Below are positions 12,301-22,417 of a stretch of 64,000 bases of DNA, in pieces; the stretch's first letter is position 1; every line of letters starts with the position of its first letter. The notes under the pieces are model-generated. The model saw only the letters and a list, made by a program, of their open reading frames with translations. It was not told where the DNA came from and made no database searches. A program made the position numbers and the translations under genes. Source of the DNA: Druceiella hillmani (Eukaryota > Arthropoda > Insecta > Lepidoptera > Hepialidae); the NCBI GenBank assembly GCA_039881145.1, contig JAYKKI010000032.1:12391501-12455500 (forward strand), read 5' to 3'.

Positions 12301-15300
12301 GTTCGAATTACCATCTACTCCCAATATACTAAATTATTTGCAATTCCTATGAAATTATCCTCAGATTCTGCTTGAAGAGAGGCAGTCCACATAGCTACAG
12401 GATGATGGGTGCCCCGTGCACAATGGGCTTAGGTGCGAGAGCACTAACATAAAACTTTCCTAGGTAGATATATTAGTTACTTAGACCCCATTCCGGTTTG
12501 CAAAGAAAGTCTGCAAATGCTCAATTACTAGTCCATATTGCAGCAGAAGAAATCAATGCCTCCAAATTCACAAGATTTGTTAAATGACCTTTTATTAAAT
12601 GGCGCAGAGTTTGAATAAGGGCTGATAGATTTTAAATAGCAACATTTTATTTAAAATCTAACCACTAAATATTTTTTTAAATATTTGGCTATCTAGGTCT
12701 CGTTATTTTTTTTTCGTACTACAATAGCTCAAACTGAGGAAAAAATTGAGTGAAATACATAGGAGGAGACCAGCAAAAACCCATATAGTTATATAAACAA
12801 CAAGAATAAAATACAAGAATAAAAATTACACTTTTAAATAGAGAAAATGATAAAAATAAACTCCATAAAAGTTTTATTCAATTCGTCAACCAAACAATCT
12901 TGTATTTTTTTATGAAATATCAGGTTATTTTCCATAATAGTTTGTGAATGATTTTTCCATGGAAATCTTTGAACCAGTAATAAATTTGTCCTATTGTATG
13001 CTCCATACACAGATGTAACATGCTGAGTTTTGAAGTTTATAGACCCGATTGGATCACAAAAAAAATGTAACATGTAAAACATGTAAAAGTTGAAAACGAA
13101 ACAACGAACGAAAGTCGTTTTCAAGTTTTACGAGTTGAAAACATGTAAAAGTTGAAAACGACTTTCATTTTGATAAAATAGAAAGAGTGTATTGCCGTTA
13201 GTTTTGTAAGTTAACATTTTATGTTTAACAAAAGTAGGTAATAGCTATACATTAAGAAAAGCAATCGGTATTGATTATTTTTTGTAATAATTTCTAAAAA
13301 AAGATATTATTTACTTCATTAGGTTTTTATTATTATTTTAATCTTTTAATAACTATTTTTGGTTTTTTATTGTCTATAAAATATTGAAGACTTTTTAAAA
13401 AAAATTACTATAGTTACTCAAATTTTCAAACACTCTTAATAACATAGCTAAAAAAACAAAAATAGATTGGGAAAATTCCTTCATTTGTAACTATTGTATT
13501 TAAAAAAGTGGCAAATATTTAAAAAATGATGGGGTTTTTGCCAAACATAAAATTCCATTTTCTGTTCGAGTATGATCTCCTCTATCCTTGATTGAAAGGT
13601 TAACCATTATTAAAAGGACACCTGTATAATTTTTATATTCTAAAGTAAAAATGCACAATAGGATCTATTCCGGCTTACATTTTCCATGCGGCTTAAATGT
13701 GATCATTAATTACACATGCAATATAATGATAAAAATTACCAAGACTACCTACTAACAAGATATCCAATATAGTTTTGAAACCTTTGTCTTTCCAATTCAA
13801 CAATTGTTCACCTGGACATGGCCAGCTTTCTGCTATATGACTCAAAGACTTCGATTTATTCGGCTCTGCTGACTTTTTACAGCGTATATATTTCTTATAC
13901 CAATTTAAAATTGGCAAGGCCCACTCTTTCTCCTCGGTTATGGAGTGTCCGTTGAATCTGAAGTAAAAATAAGTTGACCAGAATATTAGATTAAAAATAG
14001 AATGCATGAAAAATGCCAAACGATAAATTTGAAGAATTGTTACAATGTATATAGATATTTCATCTTACAAACGAGATGTTAGTGCATATTTTGCATGTAT
14101 TGATGTTATGTTTCTTTGCATCATATAAAATGTATCTATAGTATTCATCTTATTATACATGAGGGACACGAACACCACACTTAACGAATGCACAATATGT
14201 GCAAACATATTCGACTTCAAGAGATGACAAATCTGTATTGTTGTCAATAAATATAATATGTAAAAAAACTAGTTTTCATGAATTATCTGATGGTCAAAAA
14301 AGTTTGTACGGTTTTTGTTCAATTTTAATGCAAGGTTTTGGCAAATCATGTTACGAATTGTTGAGTGTTTATGCGTATTAACACTAGAAATACCGAAGCA
14401 GTCAGTGGAGTGCAATTTGAAATTAAAAGTTTAATTATTCTAGAACGTTTTGACTAAACTTATTGATAATTTGTGAGTATATATAATAAATAGGAGCTGA
14501 ACTACTTCAACACGATAAATTTGCCCTGATATCTGATATTTGGAACAAATTCAATCAAAACTGTTTATGTTGTTATGAACCAGGAAAAAATATTACTGTG
14601 GATGAACAACTTTTTTCTATAAAAATGAGTTGCAGGTTTCTTTAGTACATTGCAAATAAGCCTTATAAGTTGGGGATACAATTTTGGCTTTGTGTTGATG
14701 TCGACTGAAATGTCAACGTCGTCTAACAAATATGTGTTAAATGGTTTTACATACTTAGGAAAAGATGATAACAGGCTACAAAATCAAAGTCTTGGTGAAT
14801 CCGTTATGTGTCTCATGAAATTATTTCTAAATACAGACCAAACATCACCGCATATAATTTTTTTAGCTCTGTTAATTTGGCAAAATACTTAATTTTAGAA
14901 AGCACTAGAGTTGTTTGTATCATGAATAGGGCCCGACGAGACATTCCACCTTATACCAACTTGAATTTGTTCGAAATAAAAATAATGATATCTGATAGAT
15001 AGATGCACACTTACAATATATCAAGAAAAATGGAATAAGAATGTTTTATTACTAAGCACATTACATGACAATATTGAAATTGATTCAAATCACCCTAAAA
15101 AGAAGTTGGAAACTGTAATTTTATACAATGTTACTATGTATGGAATGGATCTGGCCAATCAGATGGTGAAGAAGTACAATGTCAAAGCAGCATCCCAAAG
15201 ACGGGCCGTACAAGTGTTTTTAAATATTTTGGATTTTATATAAAAACAGGTATAAACATAAAACGAGTAACATCCAGGAGAATCGAAAAATACAAGAATG

Positions 15301-18300
15301 TTTTATTAGCAAACGCAAAAACAAAACTAATAAGTTATACGATGGTTGTAAAAAGCCACTTTGTAGTTCTGGTAATGTAAATAAAACATTGAAATACATA
15401 AATTGTATTTAACATATTACAATGTGTTACATAACAATTATTTTCATTTCATTGTTTCATTAAATTCTTGTAACTTAATACATAATTTTATAAATATTGT
15501 AGATGTAATCTTTTAAACAGCCACCGTCTTTGTAGGTAGGTAAATTTTGCCGTCTTTCTCTAGTGTTAAATAGTATTGACATATGTTAGTTATATTTGGT
15601 TTAAAACATTATATTGAACAAAAGCCTGAAGGCCCGATATTGGGCCCAACACAAATTTACAAATTGCTTGAGGGCTCGAAATGTATGTGAAATCTAGACT
15701 GAGGAGTTCAGTGTCTAGGGGCTAATTTTGGTCTGGGTGTTTGAGGAGTGAAGAGTTATAAAAAGTGTTTGAGGAGTGAATAGAGATAGAGTTCATATGA
15801 AAATGAAAAATGTTAAATGAAATATCGGTTTCATTTTAAAAGGTCTACTCCCAATCCAATGGGTACAAGTATTAAAAATTTTTTTGTTTGTTTGCCAAAA
15901 ATTAAGTGACATACTCATTACACATCCAGTAGTACCTGAATAATTGCACATATACACGGTGTCGGGCAAAGAAAGACGTTACTCCTTGACTGAAAAATAG
16001 TTGATTGTCGTTAACATAAAATTCAAGATGACTTTTTTTCAGAAAATTGAAAATAATATACATAATAATTTGTTATCAATTTTGTTCATATGATACTTGC
16101 ACACATTGTTCAGCGCTGTTCTTGGGAATATCCTGCGAATAGCTGTGAAGACATCACCACTGCGGGTAAAAACCACACTCCAAGCAAGTATTTGGTGTGA
16201 TAAGAAGAGTAATGTGTAATATTTTTTTGCACTCATTTAGAAAAAGGGCTTTTTTTATTTTTTATTTTAACGACAATTTATTCCTTTATAGCCACCGAAT
16301 AGCGTCCTTCTTTGTCCGACGTCTATTCCCGGACACCGTGTATAAATTTAAAATCAAAGAAACTAAGATTGTAACAAATGGAAACAGATGGACGAACAAG
16401 ATCAAGTTACAAGAAATGCTAGTTTCACTACAGATGTGTACAGCAAGTGCAATTCTTTAGTTTGTTTACATGTGTCAATTAAAATATGGAAAGGAGTATA
16501 CTTTTGGAAAGAACTTTCATATAAAAAGGGCGTAAACAAATGTCATTTTTGTTATATTGATAAGGATTATAAGAACAATTTATTATCTATCTGCTATATA
16601 TTAATATGATAACATAACATTGATTTGTGGTAGTTTTTCACTAATTACAATTTATTTTAATCCGAAGTAAAAATATTTTTAATTTTATGGAAATACTGAT
16701 GTCTCTGTTGATATATTTTTACCACCATGCAACTTACTTGCTTTGTAGGTATCCGTGTATTGTTTGTTTTAATTTTTTGTTCGAAGTCTCCAATACTTTA
16801 TCAAAATATTCTACGAATCTCTCGCCAACTTCAGGTGACATTTGGCTGCCATTTGATTTTAAAAATATTCGCTTCTCTGGTTCTGGTCTCTCCAAAAGAC
16901 CATATTCATTTGCTAATTCATAGACGATATTAGAATCCTCTCCATGACACCTGTAACATTAAAACATTTCATTTTATAAAGTTGTTAACTGACTTAAAAT
17001 AACCAAAGCGCGTGTCGTGACAGGCAAAACGTAGGGTTCCGTCTATACCTCCATAAATTGTTAATATAAATTAAGCTAAATAATTTCATTTGAAAGCTCT
17101 GTCAAATGCTAGTAGGTATCTAGAAATTTTTCATATTTTTCATACACTCAGTTGGAAAATTAGAAGATAGGTTTGGTTGCACGTCACTTTGAAGCTCAAT
17201 GCATTGGACTTAATACAAATGGAGTTTAAAAGAAAATCTTTATTTTATTTTTAATTACACATCCAGTAATACCTCAGTAGATGCTCAAAAAATATATCCG
17301 CTTCCATCCCAATTTAGCTAAATGGGGAGGTTCATTAAAATAATTGTTTTTTTAGTATTTTCCTAGATATTAATTGAATTAGCATATATTTTACCAGATA
17401 GGTGCAAAATTTTACTAGATAGGTCTCAAACTGTAGAATATAAGGATGTAATAGAAAGGGCCGGAAACTGATAGTAAAAACAATTTTTAGGTTTTTATGG
17501 TCAGATCTTTCCTATTACTGAAATATCTGCTAATAATTATGCAATTAATTAGACTTTACAATTGGAAATTTTTTTTAAAATTTAATAAAATGTATGATTT
17601 TTCTAATTGTTAAATTCTAAAAATTACATTATCTAAATAGTTTTTATTTCAATGCCTTTTCTATGAACATCTGTATCAAAAATAATATGCAATCTTAAAA
17701 ACTGCTTTAAATTAAAGTAGCTGCTAATATATATTATTATTTATAAGTACCATTGTGCTCCTAAATCAACCAGATTATCTCCAAATTGTACAGTATTTAT
17801 TCGGCCACCAATCCGATCAGCACCTTCCAGACCAAGAACTGACAGTCCTGCATCGTGCAGACGCCGAATAGCTGCAACACCAGCTGCTCCACATCCTATG
17901 ACTATTACGTCATATAGTTTCCTGTAATTTTTAATTCAATCCTTTATTTCTTAAATGGCTGACTTTAAATTATATAATTTCATCATTCACAATTTGTTTA
18001 TTAGTATAGTAAAAAAGATTAGTCAAAATTTATATTTTTAAATACTTAAAATTCTATCGTGCTAATTCAAACCAGTGATAAAGAACCAAGACTTATTTGA
18101 TTAATTAGAGTAGAGGTATATTCAGTTATTTTAGGTCTTGAAATTTTTGCCTGTTACCTTTAGCGATATACACCCTTCAAGCAAATTCAGCCATTCTTAA
18201 TGTATCTGTCTATATTCTTAGATTATACAACTCAATATTGTTTTTTAAAAGTTGTTTAAAGAAAAATCATTTTAATGTTAATGCAATCACTGGTAGTATA

Positions 18301-21300
18301 TTAATTACAGTATGCAAATATTCATTAACCATTCAGTATTTAGAATATTTAGATACATTTTGGCCGAATATCAAATACTGGCGCTCTATTAGACCAAATA
18401 TCGTTTCCCTAAAATTAATTTAAAAATTTGGCTTATTTTGATCTGAAATTATATTAATTTTTGTAATATGTTTCGTATATAATTTGTTATTCTCATTATC
18501 ATTCTTAAAGATTTTTTTAGTACCAAATCAAACTATAGAAGCTTTAGGCCGCATAAATCTAATTTTTCTGCATCACCAGGAAAACACAGAAAAATTGTTT
18601 TTTCTAATTTGTTTATTCTGGTTCCAGGTTATAAATATTTTACTGCCGGCTTCATTAGGCATTGAGAAAACTATAAAATTGTACTCTATATATTGCCCAC
18701 TAAGCAAACTGATTATCGTTTTATTTTATGTGTGTGTGTGTGTGAAGTGTCAAGTTTTGTCGCAATGGTGTTCTTCACACTTCATTAGCTTGTGTAGTTG
18801 TTTGTATTCATTTCAACTATTATCACTTCACAGCAATGCCAGAAATATGTATGAGTATTTTGGTTTTATTGGTCATCTTCCATTTGATTCAAACAAGGGA
18901 TGAGCTGTCATCGCTACTTGTTTTATAGTATGATAAGCAAAATACAACTACTTATTGATTTTTTTCTCTTTTCAAAAAGAGCTTATCTTCATCAAATCTT
19001 AAAGTGTTTTAACACTTGTATCTTAATATCACAGGCTTTAACTTGCATGTAAGATCTAATTTATTTATCTCATCACTGTACACTTTTATAGTGACGACAT
19101 GTGCAGTACTTTTAAACATGCATATTGGTGTCACATGTGACTGATAAATTTATTTATAATTGAATTATGTCTGGACATTTTATTCGTTGCAGCTCTTATA
19201 TTATGGGAAAAGATTGTTGCACAGTATCAATATATATATTTTTTTATTAGTCTTCTGGGTGAATCGTGTTACAGCATCAATTTTATATTTAACTATTCAG
19301 TAGCAATTGAAGAGAAACTTGGACCAATTATAGTGCCTTTGTCTTAAGTCTGTCACATTGTTGTGATCACCAAAAAAGAAATTTATTTTTAAGTCTGAAA
19401 TTCTGTCAATAAGTTCTGTGAGGAAATAACCATATACGACAAAATTGAAAAAGTTTCTACATAACGCTAACAAAATAATACTGCAAAAAAAAGAGAATTC
19501 ATAATGAAATAACTGGTACAATAAATAGTGTGAAATTAAGAATTTTCAGTATGATAGTATATCACACATCAGTCTATCATATTAACTAAAATAAGTTTAA
19601 ATTAATATTTGACTGCGAACCGAATCCAGTAACTTTTTTTCATTCACTATCAGATTTTCATTCACTATCAGATTTTCTGTAATACATAGAAAAGAAATAA
19701 AACACCTAAAATACTTTTAAAACCCACAATTTATAAAAAAATTGTTCACTAAAATTAAGAAATTATTTCATACTTGCTAATTCCTTGTAACACAGAGTAA
19801 GAAAGAAATACACAAGTTTTTACAAGTGCATCACTCTTTTGTTTTTAGTGTGAACTGAAATATTTACTTCAACGTTTTGAACTCACTATTTACAAGAGTA
19901 AAGTTTTGAAGTGATATTTTTTCTGTATGAAATGTTTCGCTGAAATATCGGAATAGTATACTAGCTCCAATAAAAATTAACCAAGGGAGAAAGGTTATGA
20001 CAATTTTGGTCGTTAAGTAATAAAAGACTGCATGAAGGATTTTATATAAGAAAAAGACAATTATTCCCATTTGCGTAAAACTTTTTACTGAGTATAAGGA
20101 AAAAACAGATCTGTTTTTCACACAATCTGTTTTTTCCTTATACTCAGTTGAACCCTCATATTTTGCAATGCTTACTAAATAAACAATAGTTGCAAGTAGC
20201 GAAAATATTAAAGCATGAAATACTTATAATGCATTGGAATACTTTATCACTTAAAATTATAAATATTGTAAATAAATATATAAATAAGTTGGATTAATAA
20301 TTATTAATTTTTTTTAAATGTTCACAGTGTGATAATGCTATGGGAGTACGAACAAACACAAGTTCGCCAAACCACTTTAGTTCCCATTGTATCCATGGAT
20401 GGATTTTTGTTAATAATGACTGTTTTATATTTAAAGCCAGAACACAAACTGAAAAATATCATGATTAAATGAATTGCTATAACTTTGAAACAAGAATAAA
20501 TAAAGATTAATTCATTTACTACCATAGACAATGCTCATTTTAATGTATATAATTAAATAAAATTTCTTCTAAATCAAGCGCAAAGCACAAAATGGCAATC
20601 TGGTTGCGAAACATGGCATTACAGTTTACATAGCTGTGGAAAAATAAGAACCAGAGAATTAGCAATCACCAATTTCTTACATTTTTCAGGTTGCATACTA
20701 CCATACTAAAAGATGATATCAATGAGCTTTCTATGTCATCGTGTTGCTATAAAAAGACTGATTGAGTTCTTTTGCTCGTAATCTAGTTTGGACGGTTTAT
20801 TGTTATTTCGTATTAACTTATCAATATTTCTTTCTTTTACGCATAAAATTTGTCATCTTTTATCTCATTTTATTTTATACAAATCAATTAAAATCATAAC
20901 ATTAATTAATCTGTGTGACTATCATAAGACGATAATCTACACACCATCTGATGATTATATACCTACCATAATGATGACATGCCACACACTTAAAATAACA
21001 AACAATGATATATTTTTCTATTGCTTATATAGTAGTTATAAAACAAATATTTTTAGTTACAGATAGTAAGTATAAGATAATTAAAACCAACAAAAAAAAA
21101 TTAAATAGCAAAATGACAATAATGAGTCATTTATGAATTTTAGTAAACGATTTTAACATTTATTGTCATCAATATTCATTTAAGAATCGTATTAACAGTG
21201 ATTGTAATTATTTTGGTTTATGACAAGCTGTTAGGAAATAAATAAAACATCCTGAAGGTCATATCTAATGCTGTATATGATCTACAGGTAAAAGAAAAAC

Positions 21301-21454
21301 AAATATCGACATTAATGTACATTTAGGTATTAATTAAAAATATTACGTGCGGTTTGAAATTTTCACCGAAATGCAATATTTACAATTTTCGCAATTAAAA
21401 ATAAGACTTTCCAAACCTATATTTTCATTTAACAATTTGTTATACTCACGACAT
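4252..21454 (-). CDS. Polyamine oxidase-like flavin amine oxidase (PAOX/SMOX family), 7 exons, 469 aa
   Basis: Seven minus-strand exons join as 21454-21450, 17921-17751, 16950-16738, 13957-13753, 9142-8949, 6914-6540 and 4498-4252, giving 1410 nt in one frame. Family members use FAD to oxidise spermine, spermidine or their N1-acetyl forms, releasing H2O2 and an aldehyde. Visible motifs: dinucleotide-binding GCGAAG (residues 11-16), Glu34 at the end of strand 2, RIGGR (38-42), GAQWCHGE (56-63), NWKDKG (184-189), ITVSLNVLKER (to 263), NPPLPDYK (269-276), TQWASNPLIRGTYS (389-402) and the C-terminal FAD motif FAGEATSHHHFSAVHGAIESG (433-453). Lys290 in DKIYLQF aligns with the family's flavin-proximal Lys. 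Length is usual for the family. The segment before Lys290, usually glycine-containing (GFGTV type), reads LEMVLL, so activity or substrate may differ. No SKL-type peroxisomal signal ends the protein (KKKIKV) and no signal peptide is visible, so a cytosolic enzyme is likely. PAOX versus SMOX cannot be decided by eye. Confidence 0.92.
4499..6539 (-). other. Oxidase intron 6
   Basis: Donor GTAAGA, acceptor TTTTTCAG. AT-rich. It contains one degenerate Penelope-like tail (4761-4850); otherwise nothing recognised. Confidence 0.85.
4761..4850 (+). repeat. Degenerate Penelope-like element tail
   Basis: Matches the tail at 7474-7590 (CTAATAGCCCAC, then a CTAGG and GTGG block, then AAAGAACTTAAAG). 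The hammerhead-like core has decayed: CTGAAGA reads TTGAAAA and the GAAA box has an extra A. Confidence 0.6.
6540..6914 (-). CDS. Oxidase exon 6: substrate domain with catalytic-type lysine
   Basis: Encodes residues 263-388. Begins R-HISLFNPPLPDYKINAI after acceptor TTCTTAG and ends CQIL-R before GTAAGA. Contains Lys290 in DKIYLQF and the KPWWP segment. It is the largest exon and carries no stop or frameshift. Confidence 0.94.
7474..7590 (+). mobile_element. Penelope-like element tail
   Basis: A short sequence repeated at 4761-4850 and twice at 48327-48565. It runs AGCTAATAGCCCAC, a hammerhead-like core, AAAGAACTTAAAG, then TAATACTACATCACGTAG. Upstream (7430-7470) ATATATTTGGCGTTA is shared with the flank at 48.28 kb. 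No reverse transcriptase is present. Assignment to Penelope-like elements rests on the hammerhead core, a known feature of their terminal repeats. Confidence 0.55.
7488..7528 (+). ncRNA. Hammerhead-ribozyme-like motif (type I layout)
   Basis: Read 5' to 3': CCAC (stem I), CTGAAGA (matches the CUGANGA core box), T, GTTGT-AAT-ACAAC (stem II), GAAA (core box), a minimal stem III ACC-TA-GGT sharing the last A of the GAAA box, C (cleavage position, 7524), then GTGG pairing with CCAC. Of four copies in the window it alone keeps both core boxes. Caveats: one extra T lies between the CUGANGA box and stem II, stem III is very short, and stem I is only 4 bp before it becomes irregular. Activity is not established. 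Confidence 0.5.
7936..8244 (+). other. Acidic Ser/Asp-rich open frame, unrecognised
   Basis: 102 codons. The first 62 are dense in S, E and D (SENYCFSSCEESDSGSDI, then SDSDNSDDNNYFADTEDV); the rest turns hydrophobic and random. Such acidic tracts occur at the N-terminus of piggyBac-type transposases, and one relic is present 6 kb away. It lies antisense within oxidase intron 5. No catalytic region follows. May be a relic or chance. Confidence 0.25.
8949..9142 (-). CDS. Oxidase exon 5: second FAD/substrate segment
   Basis: Encodes residues 199-263 (KEYPNPEE through HVIITVSLNVLKE-R). The acceptor follows a T-rich tract ending TTCAG and the donor is GTATGT. The motif around VIITVSLNVLK is the family pattern in which the pyrophosphate-proximal strand leads into the substrate domain. 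Confidence 0.93.
9248..9346. repeat. (TA)n microsatellite
   Basis: About 100 bp of TA dinucleotides with scattered G and C interruptions in the second half. Confidence 0.95.
13075..13170. repeat. Short nested direct and inverted repeats
   Basis: ACATGTAAAAGTTGAAAACG occurs at about 13079 and again at about 13140, and GAAAGTCGTTTTCAA (about 13110) is the inverse of TTGAAAACGACTTTC (about 13152). Together they could form a hairpin. Confidence 0.6.
13753..13957 (-). CDS. Oxidase exon 4: central region with NWKDKG
   Basis: Encodes residues 130-198. The acceptor is TACTTCAG; it begins K-FNGHS and ends LLNWKDKGFKTILDILL before donor GTAGGT, phase 0. The exon lies inside a longer open frame, but only this part has family-like sequence. 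The middle (residues 150-178) is lysine- and serine-rich and less conserved. Confidence 0.9.
14382..15565 (+). mobile_element. Truncated piggyBac-like element flanked by TTAA
   Basis: TTAA lies at 14378-14381 and 15566-15569. Inner ends are CACTAGAAATACCG on the left and, reverse-complemented, CACTAGAGAAAGACGG on the right, an imperfect inverted repeat beginning CACTAGA. TTAA target duplication is the superfamily hallmark. The copy is about 1.2 kb, roughly half a full element; the N-terminal half of the transposase is deleted. Confidence 0.8.
14495..15375 (+). pseudogene. piggyBac transposase relic (DDE_Tnp_1_7 domain)
   Basis: Shifting plus-strand frames spell family blocks in order: ISDIWNKFNQNC, NITVDEQL (first catalytic Asp kept), YIANKPYKLGIQFW, NGFTYLGKDDNRLQNQ, ITAYNFFSSVNLAKYL (second catalytic Asp changed to Tyr), MNRARRDIPPY, MYGMDLANQMVKKYNVKAASQRR (third catalytic region) and CKKPLC (Cys-rich tail). 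A stop replaces the Gln of RFLQ, a short insertion near 14700-14725 breaks VDVDCKY, and further shifts follow. It sits antisense in oxidase intron 3 and is clearly inactive. Confidence 0.88.
15955..16340. mobile_element. Non-autonomous TA-flanked MITE
   Basis: Left end CACGGTGTCGGGCAAAGAAA, right end reverse-complemented CACGGTGTCCGGGAAT. A TA dinucleotide flanks each side (15953-15954 and 16341-16342), as for Tc1/mariner-type insertions. Subterminal AAAGAAAGACG and the inverse of CGTCCTTCTTT extend the similarity with a gap. No transposase inside. Confidence 0.6.
16738..16950 (-). CDS. Oxidase exon 3: substrate-side helical region
   Basis: Encodes residues 59-130, starting with the second part of the split Trp codon (W-CHGEDSNIVYELA), a hallmark of animal polyamine oxidases. 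Acceptor TTACAG, donor GTAAGT. Plus-strand reading frames over this interval are shadows. Confidence 0.93.
16951..17750 (-). other. Oxidase intron 2
   Basis: Donor GTACTT, acceptor TTACAG, 800 bp. AT-rich; ACACATCCAGTAATACCT near 17260 echoes 15920-15937. No gene inside. Confidence 0.88.
17751..17921 (-). CDS. Oxidase exon 2: FAD-binding Rossmann motif
   Basis: Encodes residues 2-59 (both end residues split), from KLYDVIVIGCGAAG through GADRIGGRINT to GAQW. The acceptor is TTACAG and the donor GTACTT; phase 2 at both ends. GxGxxG, the acidic residue at 34 and RIGGR are all present. Confidence 0.93.
17922..21449 (-). other. Oxidase intron 1
   Basis: Donor GTGAGT, acceptor TTACAG, 3528 bp. 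Contains a 19-bp tandem duplication (CATTCACTATCAGATTTT, 19641-19677) and a perfect hairpin (20087-20148). The 139-codon frame at 18484-18903 has no recognisable family. Confidence 0.72.
20087..20148. repeat. Perfect 24-bp inverted repeat with 14-nt loop
   Basis: Arms 20087-20110 and 20125-20148 are exact reverse complements (ACTGAGTATAAGG outward, AACAGAT inward). The transcript of intron 1 would fold here as a stable stem-loop. No flanking transposon signature seen. Confidence 0.9.
21450..21454 (-). CDS. Oxidase exon 1, coding part (start codon plus two bases)
   Basis: ATG TC is followed directly by the donor GTGAGT (complement of 21444-21449). Joined to exon 2 (G AAA CTA TAT GAC) it encodes MSKLYDV, running straight into the Rossmann strand as expected for short-N-terminus members of the family. 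The ATG sits in a favourable AAAC context. This is the only placement I found that supplies an ATG in the right phase. The exon assignment is inferred from splice signals and phase, since five bases carry no homology. Confidence 0.75.
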
Positions 21455-21607
21455 GTTTAATCCAACATACACATCCACGCGCGTTTGCTATTAAAAAACA
21501 ACTAACAAATAGTATCCGAAACAACCAACTCGTGTTACTAAGAAATCGCTCTCGTGAGATAAGTTGTAACATATTTGCGATAGCTTATTATATTTTGCGA
21601 GATAAAC
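21455..21607 (-). promoter_or_regulatory. Presumed 5' UTR and core promoter of the oxidase gene
   Basis: Sequence immediately upstream of the ATG. Minus-strand AAAATATAATAA (about 21587-21598) is a TATA-like stretch roughly 135 bp before the start codon. Local CpG content is higher than nearby (CGCGCG at 21478-21483, CGCTCTCG at 21547-21554). The transcription start cannot be fixed by eye. Confidence 0.35.
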
Positions 21608-21649
21608 TTTGCGCGTTTGCGTTGTATATTGTGCTATTATTTAAAATAA
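21608..21649. repeat. 42-bp duplicated motif, proximal copy
   Basis: Begins TTTGCGCGTTTGCGTTG and ends TTATTTAAAATAA. It matches 22376-22417 in direct orientation with one difference (T/C at base 18 of the unit). A shorter CGCGCGTTTGC echo lies at 21479-21489 in the presumed 5' UTR. Confidence 0.85.
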
Positions 21650-22375
21650 TGTTATAAGAATATAGTTATTATTAAGATTTTAGCTAAGTCGTTACTTCCA
21701 CAAAATAACTACTCATTAGCATTATTATGAAAAAAAATGATTAAAAAAAATTATTTACTAACAAGGAAATTTTGAAAATGAAAACAAAATTTGTATTGCT
21801 ATAAATCAAAAACTTAATTGTCAAATAGCAATATATTAACAAATGGTCGAATTTTGTTTCGCCGGATCACGGATTTGGTCTTCTGTCGAACCGTAGACAT
21901 CCGTTCGTCTAAGTATCTGGCGATTGTAATTATTATTATTTCAATCACATGGTCTGCATACCAAATTTAGTTAGGTTCAAACGAAATCGTAAACACGTGC
22001 GGGTTTACGATCGGACTGTCATTAATCACAATCACAATACTTTTGCGCGCGCAATGGCTTACGTTATGACAGAACGAAAACTTCTGATTGAAGGTTTTGA
22101 AGATGTACAAAAGTTTTCCATGTTTATATGATTCGTACAATGAGGTACACGTTAATAAAGACATCGCAATCAAACACTAGAAATACTTGAAAAGTGTTAC
22201 TGGAAATTCGAAAGAAGCGCCATCGATTATGACAAAATAAAAAAAAATAAATCGCATCTAGGCGGGAGAGAAAAAAAGATAAGTAAATCGAAATAATTTA
22301 ATCATACTTATTTTACTATAATTTATTATTAAATAAGACATAATTTATCAGCTAAAGGTAGGAAGGTGCTTAAAT

Positions 22376-22417
22376 TTTGCGCGTTTGCGTTGCATATTGT
22401 GCTATTATTTAAAATAA
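22376..22417. repeat. 42-bp duplicated motif, distal copy
   Basis: Direct copy of 21608-21649, 768 bp further from the oxidase start codon. Flanks differ, so this is a short duplication and not a long terminal repeat pair. Confidence 0.85.

Larger units (their letters stand above)
9143..13752 (-). other. Oxidase intron 4
   Basis: Donor GTAGGT, acceptor TTCAG. Mostly AT-rich unique sequence, with a TA microsatellite at 9248-9346 and a small inverted/direct repeat cluster at 13075-13170. No coding sequence supported. Confidence 0.85.
13958..16737 (-). other. Oxidase intron 3
   Basis: Donor GTAAGT, acceptor TACTTCAG. Hosts a truncated piggyBac copy (14382-15565) and a TA-flanked MITE (15955-16340). 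Confidence 0.88.

Noticed and set aside
13693..14019. 108-codon minus-strand frame as a separate gene
   Set aside because: Only 13753-13957 has family-like sequence and exact splice signals; the rest is intron read-through.
16687..16933. Plus-strand open frames of 68-78 codons
   Set aside because: They are the antisense of oxidase exon 3, which has clear family motifs on the minus strand.
18484..18903. 139-codon plus-strand frame, the longest in the window
   Set aside because: No recognisable motif, no supported splice partners, lies antisense in intron 1, composition like surrounding AT-rich DNA.
21608..22417. 42-bp direct repeats as LTRs of a retrotransposon
   Set aside because: No TG..CA ends, primer-binding site, polypurine tract or internal pol sequence, and the repeats are too short.
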